A stretch of DNA of 64,000 nucleotides from Litorivita sp050633545 (GTDB taxonomy: Bacteria > Pseudomonadota > Alphaproteobacteria > Rhodobacterales > Rhodobacteraceae). The notes beneath the pieces were generated by a model, which was not told where the DNA came from, made no database searches, and saw nothing but the letters and a program-made list of their open reading frames with translations. Where the stretch lies: assembly GCA_050633545.1 (NCBI GenBank), contig JBOEGS010000004.1, positions 372,001 to 436,000 of the forward strand, read 5' to 3'. The stretch's first letter is position 1; every line of letters begins with the position of its first letter. The position numbers and the translations under genes are program-made. Shown here piece after piece: positions 25,772 to 33,942 of the stretch.

Positions 25772-25806
25772 AAAAAAAGGGGCCGCATCCGCGAAGGACA
25801 CGGCCC
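25772..25806 (-). terminator. Terminator after flp1
   Basis: Stem GGGCCG / CGGCCC with an inner TCC/GGA stem and a run of seven T on the minus strand. It lies between flp1 and flp2 and would let the first pilin be made in excess. Confidence 0.8.
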
Positions 25807-25849
25807 ACTTTTGAACTCGCGTGGCTCGAAGGCGAGCCGTCAGGTCAAC

Positions 25850-26035
25850 TTAGAAGCTGCCCGGAGTTTGTGCGGCCATGTATGTGTTGGTCGCTGCGGT
25901 CATCTCGGACGCGCCGTTTTTGATCGACGAGTAAGCTGCAACAGCCAAGCCAACAACGGCGGCGGTCAGAACAACCCAGTCAACAGTCACGGCACCGTCT
26001 TCGTCTGCGCGGAAGTTTTTGATAAAGTTAAGCAT
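25850..26035 (-). CDS. flp: Flp-family pilin 1 (61 aa)
   Basis: 61-aa pilin: leader MLNFIKNFRADEDG, then the mature segment AVTVDWVVLTAAVVGLAVAA with the single hydrophobic helix and a polar tail (SSIKNGASEMTAATNTYMAA). It is the building block of the Tad (Flp) pilus, cleaved by CpaA and polymerised by CpaF/TadB/TadC through the CpaC secretin. Asp5-Trp6 replaces the usual Glu5-Tyr6. A strong ribosome site GGAGGGA precedes the ATG. Its own terminator follows, consistent with a high-level monocistronic message. Confidence 0.92.
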   Translation of the reverse strand: MLNFIKNFRADEDGAVTVDWVVLTAAVVGLAVAAYSSIKNGASEMTAATNTYMAAQTPGSF

Positions 26036-26408
26036 GTTAGTCCCTCCAAAGGATCAGTAGTTTGTTACGTTAAACCGCGTCGCCAACTTGCTGGGCCGTT
26101 CTCTCTCATTGGCCCGCTGCCGTCGTGGTATGAACATATATAGCCCTTTGATTGGGGCATGAATTTGGCACGAATAGTGCCTTTTCAGGCCTCTTAATTT
26201 TTCTTGCCAAATATTATTTAGGGCATTGTTTTTGTTTAATAACTTTATGAATTTATTTTTGCGCGCACCCGAATGGCGTGGGTTTGAGCGGCAATTATGG
26301 CGCATTTGCCTTCAAATCAGCGCCCGATTCTAGCCGCGCAGGGGCGTTTCATGCGATAAGCGCGTTAAGAAAAGTAAAAAGAACAGGCAGCAGGGCAGGT
26401 TTTAGATC
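26036..26408. other. AT-rich promoter region between flp1 and the transglycosylase gene
   Basis: About 370 bases, clearly AT-richer than its surroundings (TTTGTTTAATAACTTTATG near 26233). It must hold the promoters of flp1 (minus) and of the transglycosylase gene (plus). It contains a GGCAC-N5-GTGCC dyad (26167-26181) and a GAACATATAT motif (near 26129) also seen twice before pal. No ORF is credible. Confidence 0.55.
26167..26181. promoter_or_regulatory. Dyad GGCAC-N5-GTGCC upstream of flp1
   Basis: Perfect inverted repeat in an AT-rich stretch, 132 bp before flp1. On both strands it gives GG-N10-GC, the spacing of sigma-54 promoters (TGGCAC-N5-TTGC), but the -12 element is GTGC. It may equally be an operator. 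Confidence 0.3.
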
Positions 26409-27251
26409 ATGCGCAGCTTTGCAGTATATATGGGGGCGGTCTGTGCGATCTCGATTCTGGGCGCCTCTGCCGCCTTGGCCGATTTCAAGCGGGTGACACC
26501 GCCCAAACCCGGCAGCACGCAAAAACGCATCACCATCCAGATCGATCCGGTCGAACAGGCAGCGATTTTGTCCCGCTCGCCCAAGCCCTCCGAACGTGCG
26601 GCTCGGGTTGACGGAGGCGGCGAGACCAAAGCCGCCGCGCGCGCTGCGGTGCCGATGGGGCGCTATGCATGGTTTTGGGACAGTATTTCGCCGGAGCTCG
26701 CGCAAAGCGGGCCAGGACGGCTGCGCGGGGCGCTCGACAAGTTGGGCAATCCCCCGTCGGGCGAAAGCACGCCCAACCCGCGGCTCGCGTCCTTGGCACA
26801 GATCGCAGAGGCGCAAGGATCGGCGATTTTGCGAGCGACCATCGGCACCGAGGTCTCTCCGGCTTTGGCTTTGGCGGTGATCGCGGTCGAGTCGGCAGGG
26901 CGCGCCGATGCTGTGAGCGGGGCAGGGGCGCAAGGCTTGATGCAATTGATGCCCGATACGGCCAAGCGGTTTGGCGTAACGGATGCATTGGTCGCCGATG
27001 ACAATATCAAAGGCGGTGTGGCGTTTCTTGATTTCCTGATGAAGAAATTCGAAGGCGACCCGATCTTGGTTCTGGCCGGATATAATGCAGGCGAGAATTC
27101 CCTCGGCAACCATGGCGGCGTGCCGCCCTATGCAGAGACCCGCGATTATGTGCCCAAAGTGCTGGCGGCGTTTAAGGTCGCGCGCGGATTGTGTTTGACG
27201 CCGCCGGAATTGGTCTCGGATGGCTGTGTCTTTGTGAAGGTCGGCGGATAA
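26409..27251 (+). CDS. Periplasmic lytic transglycosylase (SLT domain)
   Basis: 280 aa with a signal peptide (cleavage near ASAALA-DF). The C-terminal SLT domain has the catalytic Glu region VIAVESAGRADAVS (E about 162), the GAQGLMQLMPDTAKRFGV motif and VLAGYNAGENSL, ending with YVPKVLAAF. It would cleave glycan strands of peptidoglycan; because it is divergent from flp1, it may open the wall for the pilus apparatus, but this is inference from position. The middle region is low-complexity and Ala-rich. Confidence 0.9.
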   Translation: MRSFAVYMGAVCAISILGASAALADFKRVTPPKPGSTQKRITIQIDPVEQAAILSRSPKPSERAARVDGGGETKAAARAAVPMGRYAWFWDSISPELAQSGPGRLRGALDKLGNPPSGESTPNPRLASLAQIAEAQGSAILRATIGTEVSPALALAVIAVESAGRADAVSGAGAQGLMQLMPDTAKRFGVTDALVADDNIKGGVAFLDFLMKKFEGDPILVLAGYNAGENSLGNHGGVPPYAETRDYVPKVLAAFKVARGLCLTPPELVSDGCVFVKVGG

Positions 27252-27315
27252 GCTGCCCGTCCCATCGGGCCGTATAGGGTGGCCGGGCGGGATGTGATGG
27301 GGAAGTATATCAAAG

Positions 27316-27343
27316 AAAAGGCGCCCCGAATGGAGCGCCTTTT
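27316..27343. terminator. Bidirectional terminator between convergent genes
   Basis: AAAAGGCGC-loop-GCGCCTTTT lies between the transglycosylase gene (plus) and scoB (minus), with A and T runs on both sides. Confidence 0.75.
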
Positions 27344-27365
27344 GGGTCTTTATATATAGGCCGGC

Positions 27366-27995
27366 TTACCCGACGATGGTCGCCTCGGTCGCGGCGCGCA
27401 GCTCTTCTTCGGTGACGCCATCGGCCAGTTCGACGATTTTCAAACCGCCTTCGACCACGTCCAATACGCCCATGCCGGTGATGATCCGGTCGACAACGCC
27501 TTTACCCGTGAGCGGCAGGGTGCATTCTTTGAGAACCTTGCTCTCGCCATGTTTGTTGGCGTGATCCATGACCACAACCACGCGGCCCACGCCGGCAACC
27601 AGATCCATCGCGCCGCCCATGCCTTTGACCAGCTTGCCGGGGATCATCCAATTGGCCAGATCGCCGTTTTCGGCCACTTCCATCGCGCCAAGGATCGCCA
27701 TGGCGATTTTGCCGCCGCGGATCATGCCAAACGACATGGAACTGTCGAAATAGGAGGTCTGGGGCAATTCGGTGATGGTCTGTTTGCCCGCATTGATCAA
27801 ATCGGGGTCTTCTTCGCCCTCAAAGGGGAAGGGGCCCATGCCAAGCATGCCGTTCTCCGATTGCAGCGTCACTTCGATGCCGTCGGGGATGTAATTGCTG
27901 ACCAGCGTCGGGATGCCGATGCCGAGGTTCACATACCATCCGTCTTGCAATTCGAGCGCCGCGCGGGCGGCCATTTGGTTCCGATCCCAAGCCAT
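27366..27995 (-). CDS. scoB: 3-oxoacid CoA-transferase subunit B
   Basis: 209-aa B subunit of a succinyl-CoA:3-ketoacid/acetoacetate CoA-transferase. The family motif LQSENGMLGMGPFP holds the Glu that forms the CoA thioester intermediate (SENGMLG, residues about 49-55), and NLGIGIPTLVSNYIP is the conserved N-terminus. With subunit A it moves CoA from succinyl-CoA to acetoacetate, allowing ketone-body or PHB-derived carbon use. The ATG overlaps the scoA stop (TAATG). Confidence 0.94.
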   Translation of the reverse strand: MAWDRNQMAARAALELQDGWYVNLGIGIPTLVSNYIPDGIEVTLQSENGMLGMGPFPFEGEEDPDLINAGKQTITELPQTSYFDSSMSFGMIRGGKIAMAILGAMEVAENGDLANWMIPGKLVKGMGGAMDLVAGVGRVVVVMDHANKHGESKVLKECTLPLTGKGVVDRIITGMGVLDVVEGGLKIVELADGVTEEELRAATEATIVG

Positions 27996-28699
27996 TATAC
28001 GGCCTCCTTCTTACGCGTGGTGCGGTTTTCGATCCGCTTTTCGTGATCGCCTTGGATGATGCGGTGCACATAGACACCGGGCAGGTGGATGTGATCGGGG
28101 TCGAGCGAACCTGTCGGCACGATCTCTTCGACCTCGACAACGCACACCTTGCCGCTCATGGCGGCGGGCGGGTTGAAGTTGCGTGCGGTCTTGCGGAACA
28201 CAAGGTTGCCCGTCTCGTCGGCCTTCCATGCTTTGACCACGGCCAGATCGGCAACAAGGCCGGTCTCAAGGATGTAATCCTGCCCGTTGAATTCTTTGAC
28301 TTCCTTGCCTTCGGCGACTTGGGTGCCGACACCTGTTTTGGTGTAGAACCCCGGAATGCCGCAGCCGCCCGCGCGCAGGCGCTCTGCCAACGTGCCTTGG
28401 GGGTTGAATTCCAATTCCAATTCGCCCGACAGATATTGGCGCATGAATTCGGCGTTCTCGCCCACGTAGGAGGAGATCATTTTCTTGACCTGCTTGGTGT
28501 GCAGCAAGATGCCGATGCCGAAATCATCAACGCCCGCGTTGTTGGAGGCAAAGGTCAAATCCTTGGTGCCCGCCTCCTTGATCGCTTGCAGCAGCAATTC
28601 GGGCAAGCCGCAAAGGCCAAAGCCCCCCGAGGCAATGAACATACCGTCGAACAGCAGCCCGTCGAGCGCTTCGGTGGCAGAGCCGTAAATCTTTTTCAT
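27995..28699 (-). CDS. scoA: 3-oxoacid CoA-transferase subunit A
   Basis: 234 aa. The A subunit has the glycine-rich CoA-binding motif GGFGLCGLPELLLQAI near residues 26-41 and the NNAGVDDFGIGILL and GTLAERLRAGGCGIPGFYT segments of the family. AGGGAGA precedes ATG 28699, so the in-frame extension to 28759 is not used. It is translated ahead of, and overlapping, scoB; the two subunits form the active heteromer. Confidence 0.95.
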   Translation of the reverse strand: MKKIYGSATEALDGLLFDGMFIASGGFGLCGLPELLLQAIKEAGTKDLTFASNNAGVDDFGIGILLHTKQVKKMISSYVGENAEFMRQYLSGELELEFNPQGTLAERLRAGGCGIPGFYTKTGVGTQVAEGKEVKEFNGQDYILETGLVADLAVVKAWKADETGNLVFRKTARNFNPPAAMSGKVCVVEVEEIVPTGSLDPDHIHLPGVYVHRIIQGDHEKRIENRTTRKKEAV

Positions 28700-28836
28700 A
28701 TCAGTCTCCCTAAGTGACGTCTTGGCGTTGGTATTGAGCGCGGTGAATGCGCCTGTCAATCAAATGCCGCTGCCATAGGGTTACTACGTATGTTTTTACG
28801 CATTTTGACCCGCGATGCGGGCCGTTTAACGTAAAG

Positions 28837-28864
28837 CGCCCTCCCCGATATGTCGGGAAGGGCG
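28837..28864 (-). terminator. Hairpin after VPLPA protein 2
   Basis: Stem CGCCCTCCCCGA / TCGGGAAGGGCG with one mismatch, a four-base ATAT-type loop and a weak T run on the minus strand (CTTTAC). Likely terminator for the gene at 28889-29458. Confidence 0.6.
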
Positions 28865-28888
28865 GGTGTGATGACGGGACGATAGGGT

Positions 28889-29458
28889 TTAGCTTTTGCG
28901 GCGCCGCAGGACGCCGAAGGCCCCCAATCCGGCCAGCAACAACGGCAGACCCGCGGGCAAAGGGACCGGCGCGGCGGTTGTCACGACGATGTTGTCCAAA
29001 ACGGCATAGCTAAAACCAGGGTCTTGCCAGAAGATCGAACGAATGCCCGTTCCGCTCAAGGTGATGGGGCCGGCGGGCTCGCCGCTGCTGGTGGAGGCTT
29101 GGAAAAAGCTGTCCAAAACGCCGCCGATGGCGTCAAAGGCGGTGATGTCAAACACGCCAGAGTTGCCGCCATAGACAAAGCTGATCGAGGCGACGTCAAA
29201 ATCAAACGACAGGGTTGCGGTTTCGGAGGAGTCGATGTCAAAGCAATTCCCACCTGCGCCCGCCGCGACGAATTCGTCATCGGTGCAATCGCTTCTGAAT
29301 TCCCCGTCAAAGGAGACGGTGCCCAAAGGCGAGAGCCATGCGCCGCTGCTCAGGGACGAGCCGGTCGCCAGACTGTCCCCATCGATTGTGAGCGTCGCTG
29401 CGTGAAGGGGAGCCGCAATAACAAGAGCCGCGGCAGCGAATGAGAAAACGGATTTCAT
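28889..29458 (-). CDS. VPLPA-CTERM sorted exported protein 2
   Basis: 189 aa: a signal peptide (AAALVIAAPLHA-AT), a Ser/Asp/Gly-rich domain with a cysteine pair (FRSDCTDDEF and GGNCFDI), and a VPLPAGLPLLLAGLGAFGVLRRRKS tail. This is the same sorting signal as in the protein at 12645-13247, so both are likely processed by one exosortase at the cell surface. Start ATG 29458 follows AAGGAAG. Function unknown; the domain does not clearly resemble protein 1 outside the tail. Confidence 0.82.
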   Translation of the reverse strand: MKSVFSFAAAALVIAAPLHAATLTIDGDSLATGSSLSSGAWLSPLGTVSFDGEFRSDCTDDEFVAAGAGGNCFDIDSSETATLSFDFDVASISFVYGGNSGVFDITAFDAIGGVLDSFFQASTSSGEPAGPITLSGTGIRSIFWQDPGFSYAVLDNIVVTTAAPVPLPAGLPLLLAGLGAFGVLRRRKS

Positions 29459-29591
29459 GGCAGGCTTCCTTTGATGATGTGATCTGATGCAATATGACGT
29501 AGGGTAAATCAATCGCCAGTTTTGAGCAACTGAATATAATTTTGCCCGATGCGACGCTGGGAGGGGACCGATTCAACGCTTGGACATGAAT

Positions 29592-29623
29592 ACGCCCACC
29601 CCCATAATTATGGAGGCGGGCGT
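29592..29623. repeat. Long near-perfect palindrome after topA
   Basis: ACGCCC-a-CC-c-CCATAATTATGG-a-GG-c-GGGCGT forms a hairpin of about 14 pairs with two mismatches. It is not followed by a T run. It may act as an RNA-stability or terminator-like element after topA (minus), or a binding site for a dimeric protein. Confidence 0.45.
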
Positions 29624-29670
29624 CGGGATGCTTGGTGAGGCTCGATTTGCCGCCTTTGCTCAGGCCGCGC

Positions 29671-32310
29671 TCACTCGGAAGTTTTCTTGGCGGCAGGTTT
29701 TTTTGCAGCAGCCTTTTTGGCGGGGGCTTTCTTCTTGCCACCTTTGGCCGCTTTCTCCGCGATCCATTCGACGGCCATTTCCATGGTCACGTCCGCAGGT
29801 TCGGTGCCTTTGGGAATGGTGGCATTGACCTTTTCCCATTTGACATAAGGCCCATAGCGGCCCTCCATGACATTGACCGCGCCGCCGCCGTCGGGATGCT
29901 CGCCCAGTTCCTTCAAAGGTTTGGCCGCCGCACGCCCTGCGCCGCGGGTGGCGAGCTTTTGCGCCAAAACCTCGACCGCGCGGTTCATCCCGATGGTAAA
30001 GACCTCATCGACTTCCTTGAGGTTGGCGTAAAGCCGGCCGTGTTTGACAAAGGGACCGTAGCGCCCGATGCCCGCTTCGATCATCTCGCCATCTTCGGGG
30101 TGGGGGCCCACTTCGCGCGGCAGGCTGAGCAGTGTCAAAGCCTTTTCCAGATCCATATCATCGGGCGTCCAGCCCTTGGGCAAGGAGGCGCGCGGCGGTT
30201 TTTTGTTTTCCTCGGTCGGCTCGCCGCGCTGCACATAAGGGCCGAAGCGGCCCGATTTGAGCGAGATTTCGTCGCCATTGTCCTCGCCCAAAACGCGGTC
30301 GCCCGCATCATTGGTATCGCCATTGATCGGGCGCGTGTAGCGGCATTCGGGGTAGTTGCCACAGCCGACAAAGCCGCCAGTGCGCGAGGTCTTGAGGTGC
30401 AGTTGCCCCTCGCCGCATTTAGGGCAGATGCGCGGATCGGAGCCATCCTCGCGCGGCGGGTAGAGTTGCGGCGCAAGCGCATCGTCGAGCACATCGAGAA
30501 CTTCGGTGATGCGCAATTCAGAGGTTTCCGCAATCGCGACGGAGAAATCGCGCCAGAAGTTCTGGAGCACGCTTTTGTAGTCGCGATCACCGGCAGAGAC
30601 GTCATCAAGCTGCTCTTCGAGGTCCGCCGTGAAATCATATTCCACATAGCGTTTGAAGAAATTGAGCAAGAAAATCGTGACGATGCGGCCTTTGTCTTCG
30701 GGGAAAAGGCGGTTCTTGTCCTTGCGGACATATTCGCGGTCTTGGATCGTGGTGATCACCGACGCATAGGTCGATGGGCGGCCAATGCCGAGCTCTTCCA
30801 TACGTTTGACCAAGGTCGCCTCGGTATAGCGGGGCGGGGGCTGGGTGTGGTGCTGCAGGCCCATGACGGCCTCACCCTCGGACAGAACCGCGCCGCTGTG
30901 CTTTTTCATGCCGCCACTGGCGGTAATGTCGGCGCCGTCGGCCTTGGCCTTGTCAAATTGCGGGGCCAAGGAGCCGGACAGCTTGGCTTTCTCGCCCTCC
31001 ATGACTTGCGGCAGGCGGTTGTCATCTTCGCCCTCCGGCTCGTCGCGGCCCTCTTCATAGACGCGCAAGAAGCCGTCGAACATCACCACCTGACCTGTGG
31101 CGCGCAATTCGACTTCGCCGTCTTGGCTGGCGATATCGACGGTGGTGCGCTCCAGACGCGCGGCCTCCATCTGGCAGGCGATCGTGCGTTTCCAGATCAG
31201 ATCGTAGAGCTTGCGCTGATCAGCCTCGGAGATTTTCAGCGCGGCGGCGTCTTTGGTCATTTCCGTCGGGCGAATACATTCGTGCGCTTCTTGGGCATTT
31301 TTGGCTTTGTTTTTATACATGCGCGGCGAGGCGGGGATGTACTCCTTGCCGTAGCGGTCGGTGATCGCATCGCGGGTGGCCATCACGGCCTCGGGGGCCA
31401 TATCGATGCCGTCAGTCCGCATATAGGTGATGTGCCCCGCCTCATAGAGCCGCTGCGCCGCATTCATACATTGGCGCGCGCCCATGCCGAATTTGCGGCT
31501 GGCCTCTTGTTGCAAGGTCGAGGTCATGAAGGGCGCGGAGGGGTTGCGCGTCGCGGGTTTGGCTTCAACCGATTTGATATGCATGGCGCGCGAGGCGACG
31601 GCCTGCACCGCCAATTCGGCGGCGGTGGCATTGGCGATATCGAATTTTTCAAGCTTTTTGCCGCCCAGAACCGTGAGCCGCGCCTCGAAACCCTGACCGC
31701 GCGGGGTTTCGATCATGGCTTTGACGGACCAGTATTCTTGCGCGTTGAAGGCTTCGATCTCTATCTCGCGCTCGACGATGAGGCGCAGGCAGACCGATTG
31801 CACGCGGCCCGCAGAGCGCGCACCAGGCAATTTGCGCCACAAGACGGGCGAAAGGTTGAAGCCCACAAGGTAATCGAGCGCGCGGCGCGCCAGATAGGCA
31901 TGCACCAAGGGCGCATCGACTTGGCGCGGGTTTTGCATCGCCTCGGTGACCGCTGCTTTGGTGATGGCGTTAAAGACCACGCGGCTGACCGGCGTGTCTT
32001 TCTTGATCACCTTGCGTTTGCGCAGGGCCTCTTCAAGGTGCCATGAGATGGCCTCGCCTTCGCGGTCGGGGTCGGTTGCGAGAATGAGATTGTTATCGTC
32101 GGCAAGCGCATCGGCGATAGCTTTGACGTGTTTGCGGCTGTCGGTGCCAATCTCCCATTTCATTTCGAAATCATGCTCGGTATCGACCGATCCGTCCTTG
32201 GCCGGAAGGTCGCGCACGTGACCGTAAGAGGCGAGAACGGTGTAATCCGAACCCAAATATTTGTTGATTGTCTTGGCCTTAGCGGGAGATTCAACAACGA
32301 CAACGGGCAT
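29671..32310 (-). CDS. topA: TopA, DNA topoisomerase I
   Basis: 879 aa. An N-terminal TOPRIM domain (VVESPAKAKTINKYLG and LATDPDREGEAISWHL, the DxD-E metal site) is followed by the type IA core with the active-site Tyr in GHITYMRTDGIDM, and a C4 zinc finger (CPKCGEGQLHLKTSRTGGFVGCGNYPEC). The C-terminus has topoisomerase repeat segments and ends in a Lys/Ala-rich DNA-binding tail (KKKAPAKKAAAKK). It relaxes negative supercoils in the cytosol. ATG 32310 is chosen because AAGGATTT lies six bases upstream; the extension to 32388 lacks support. Confidence 0.97.
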   Translation of the reverse strand: MPVVVVESPAKAKTINKYLGSDYTVLASYGHVRDLPAKDGSVDTEHDFEMKWEIGTDSRKHVKAIADALADDNNLILATDPDREGEAISWHLEEALRKRKVIKKDTPVSRVVFNAITKAAVTEAMQNPRQVDAPLVHAYLARRALDYLVGFNLSPVLWRKLPGARSAGRVQSVCLRLIVEREIEIEAFNAQEYWSVKAMIETPRGQGFEARLTVLGGKKLEKFDIANATAAELAVQAVASRAMHIKSVEAKPATRNPSAPFMTSTLQQEASRKFGMGARQCMNAAQRLYEAGHITYMRTDGIDMAPEAVMATRDAITDRYGKEYIPASPRMYKNKAKNAQEAHECIRPTEMTKDAAALKISEADQRKLYDLIWKRTIACQMEAARLERTTVDIASQDGEVELRATGQVVMFDGFLRVYEEGRDEPEGEDDNRLPQVMEGEKAKLSGSLAPQFDKAKADGADITASGGMKKHSGAVLSEGEAVMGLQHHTQPPPRYTEATLVKRMEELGIGRPSTYASVITTIQDREYVRKDKNRLFPEDKGRIVTIFLLNFFKRYVEYDFTADLEEQLDDVSAGDRDYKSVLQNFWRDFSVAIAETSELRITEVLDVLDDALAPQLYPPREDGSDPRICPKCGEGQLHLKTSRTGGFVGCGNYPECRYTRPINGDTNDAGDRVLGEDNGDEISLKSGRFGPYVQRGEPTEENKKPPRASLPKGWTPDDMDLEKALTLLSLPREVGPHPEDGEMIEAGIGRYGPFVKHGRLYANLKEVDEVFTIGMNRAVEVLAQKLATRGAGRAAAKPLKELGEHPDGGGAVNVMEGRYGPYVKWEKVNATIPKGTEPADVTMEMAVEWIAEKAAKGGKKKAPAKKAAAKKPAAKKTSE

Positions 32311-32520
32311 GGAAATCCTTTCGACTCGGCACCTGATATATGGCGGCGGACCATGTGGCGCATATAGGGCGCTTGTCAATGCGGCCAATATGGAGGGCCG
32401 CGATTTTCGGGCAAAATGCGAGGCGCCCTGCGAGCGCGCTCCGGACCGTGCTATATATAAGGAGTGGGATTGGGAAGGGAAGAGTGCGGGGAATTTGCCC
32501 CAATCTGCAGCGCTCTTGGC

Positions 32521-33762
32521 CTAGCGCAGGGCCAAAAGCCCGCCGCTTTGCCGTTCGATCCGCCCGTCCAGCTCCAGCTCCAGCAAAGCAGGGGCCACAT
32601 CCGAAGGGGCGGCGCCCAGATCGCGGATCAATTGATCTTCGGCCAAGGGGGCAGGGCCGAGGCGGCCAAGGATCTGGCTGTGCAGGGCTGAGATTTCTTG
32701 CAAGCTGCGGGCGGCGGGTTTGGGGGCTGGCGGTGGCAAAGGCACAACGGATGCGTCGCCTACGGGGGCGGTGGGCGGTGCGGCGTGCGGCGCGGCAGAA
32801 ATGGCGCGCAGATCATAGAGCTGCTGCTGGCGCGCGCGCGCGGCGGGTTTTTGGACTTCGGGCATCTCGGCAGGGGGGAGGGCTTCGATCACATCTTTGG
32901 CCGAGCGGACCAATATTGCGCCATCGCGGATCAACATATTGCAACCTGCGGCGCGGGCGTCGAACGGATGGCCGGGCACGGCCAAAACCTCGCGCCCTTG
33001 ATCAAGCGCTGCGCGCGCGGTGATGAGCGAGCCGGATTTCGCCCCCGCTTCGATCACGACAAGCGCGCGGGAGAGGCCGGAAATAATACGGTTGCGTTTT
33101 GGGAAATGCTGGGCCCTCGGGGCCATGCCGATGGGTTGCTCGGACAGGCGCAGCCCGTTTTCGAGCATCTTTTCGGCCAATGCGGTGTTTTCTGCGGGGT
33201 AAACCACATCCACTCCGCCCGCGAGCACCGCGATAGAGCCGTTGTCGAGCGTTGCCTGATGCGCGGCGGTGTCGATGCCGCGCGCAAGCCCGGAGGTAAT
33301 GCAATAGCCTTCGCTGTCCAACTGCTTGGCCAAAGCGGTCGACATGCGCAGCCCCAAGGAGGAGGCATTGCGCGCCCCCGCAATGGCGAGGCGCGGACGT
33401 TTGAGCGCGCCCATATTGCCAATTGCCCAAAGCAGTGGCGGCGGATCCGAGATGGCATAGAGGTCGGCGGGGTAATCATCCTCGCCGTAGCAGAGCATTT
33501 TCGCTCCGGCGGCGCGGGCAAGGATCATTTCCTTGATCGCGAGCGCCTCGGTGCAAGGTTGGTAGGTGGTCAGCCCCGAAGCACGCGCCATGTCCGGCAG
33601 GGCTTCGAGGGCTGCAGTGGCATTGCCATGTTTCTCCAAGAGGCGGAAAAACGTTTGTATTCCAATGCGATGAGAGCGCAATAGACGGAGCCACGACAGT
33701 CGATCATCTTCCGTGGTGGGTGGGAGTGGGGGGTGAGTGGAAGGATGTGAACACTCGGCCAT
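32521..33762 (-). CDS. dprA: DprA/Smf, DNA processing protein
   Basis: 413 aa. The Rossmann-like core has the conserved AIAGARNASSLGLRMSTALAKQL, TSGLARGIDTAAHQATLDNGSIAVLAGGVDVVYPAENTALAEKM and RNRIISGLSRALVVIEAGAKSGSLITARAALDQGREVLAVPG motifs. DprA loads RecA on incoming single-stranded DNA during natural transformation and, in Rhodobacter, gene-transfer-agent uptake. A C-terminal winged-helix-like region (ALLELELDGRIERQSGG) is present. The start at 33762 fits GGCGGAGC upstream. A CtrA-like site lies about 45 bp upstream. Between topA and this gene are 210 quiet bases. Confidence 0.94.
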   Translation of the reverse strand: MAECSHPSTHPPLPPTTEDDRLSWLRLLRSHRIGIQTFFRLLEKHGNATAALEALPDMARASGLTTYQPCTEALAIKEMILARAAGAKMLCYGEDDYPADLYAISDPPPLLWAIGNMGALKRPRLAIAGARNASSLGLRMSTALAKQLDSEGYCITSGLARGIDTAAHQATLDNGSIAVLAGGVDVVYPAENTALAEKMLENGLRLSEQPIGMAPRAQHFPKRNRIISGLSRALVVIEAGAKSGSLITARAALDQGREVLAVPGHPFDARAAGCNMLIRDGAILVRSAKDVIEALPPAEMPEVQKPAARARQQQLYDLRAISAAPHAAPPTAPVGDASVVPLPPPAPKPAARSLQEISALHSQILGRLGPAPLAEDQLIRDLGAAPSDVAPALLELELDGRIERQSGGLLALR

Positions 33763-33804
33763 CGTAGCTCCGCCTGCTTGCAACAACAGGTTTAGCCCTT
33801 GTGT

Positions 33805-33821
33805 GGTTAACGACAGGTGAA
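33805..33821 (-). promoter_or_regulatory. CtrA-like site upstream of dprA
   Basis: Minus-strand TTCA-N7-TTAACC, one mismatch from TTAA-N7-TTAAC, about 45 bp upstream of the dprA start. It has exactly the form found before ftsH. In Rhodobacter, competence and gene-transfer functions answer to CtrA. Motif-only evidence. Confidence 0.32.
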
Positions 33822-33942
33822 TCGCACATGGTAAACGCGCAATTAAATCGGCGCTCCCTATAAGGTGTTGAAAAATTTAGCTTAAATTATCGCTTCTTTG
33901 AGGGGGAAAAGGCGCAAATCTTGCAAATAGGGCGAATCGCGT

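Noticed and set aside
29632..32046. 804-codon frame antisense to topA
   Set aside because: Shadow of the topA codon bias, no ribosome site or domain; same reasoning applies to the 724-codon frame at 16382-18556 over the tad genes.
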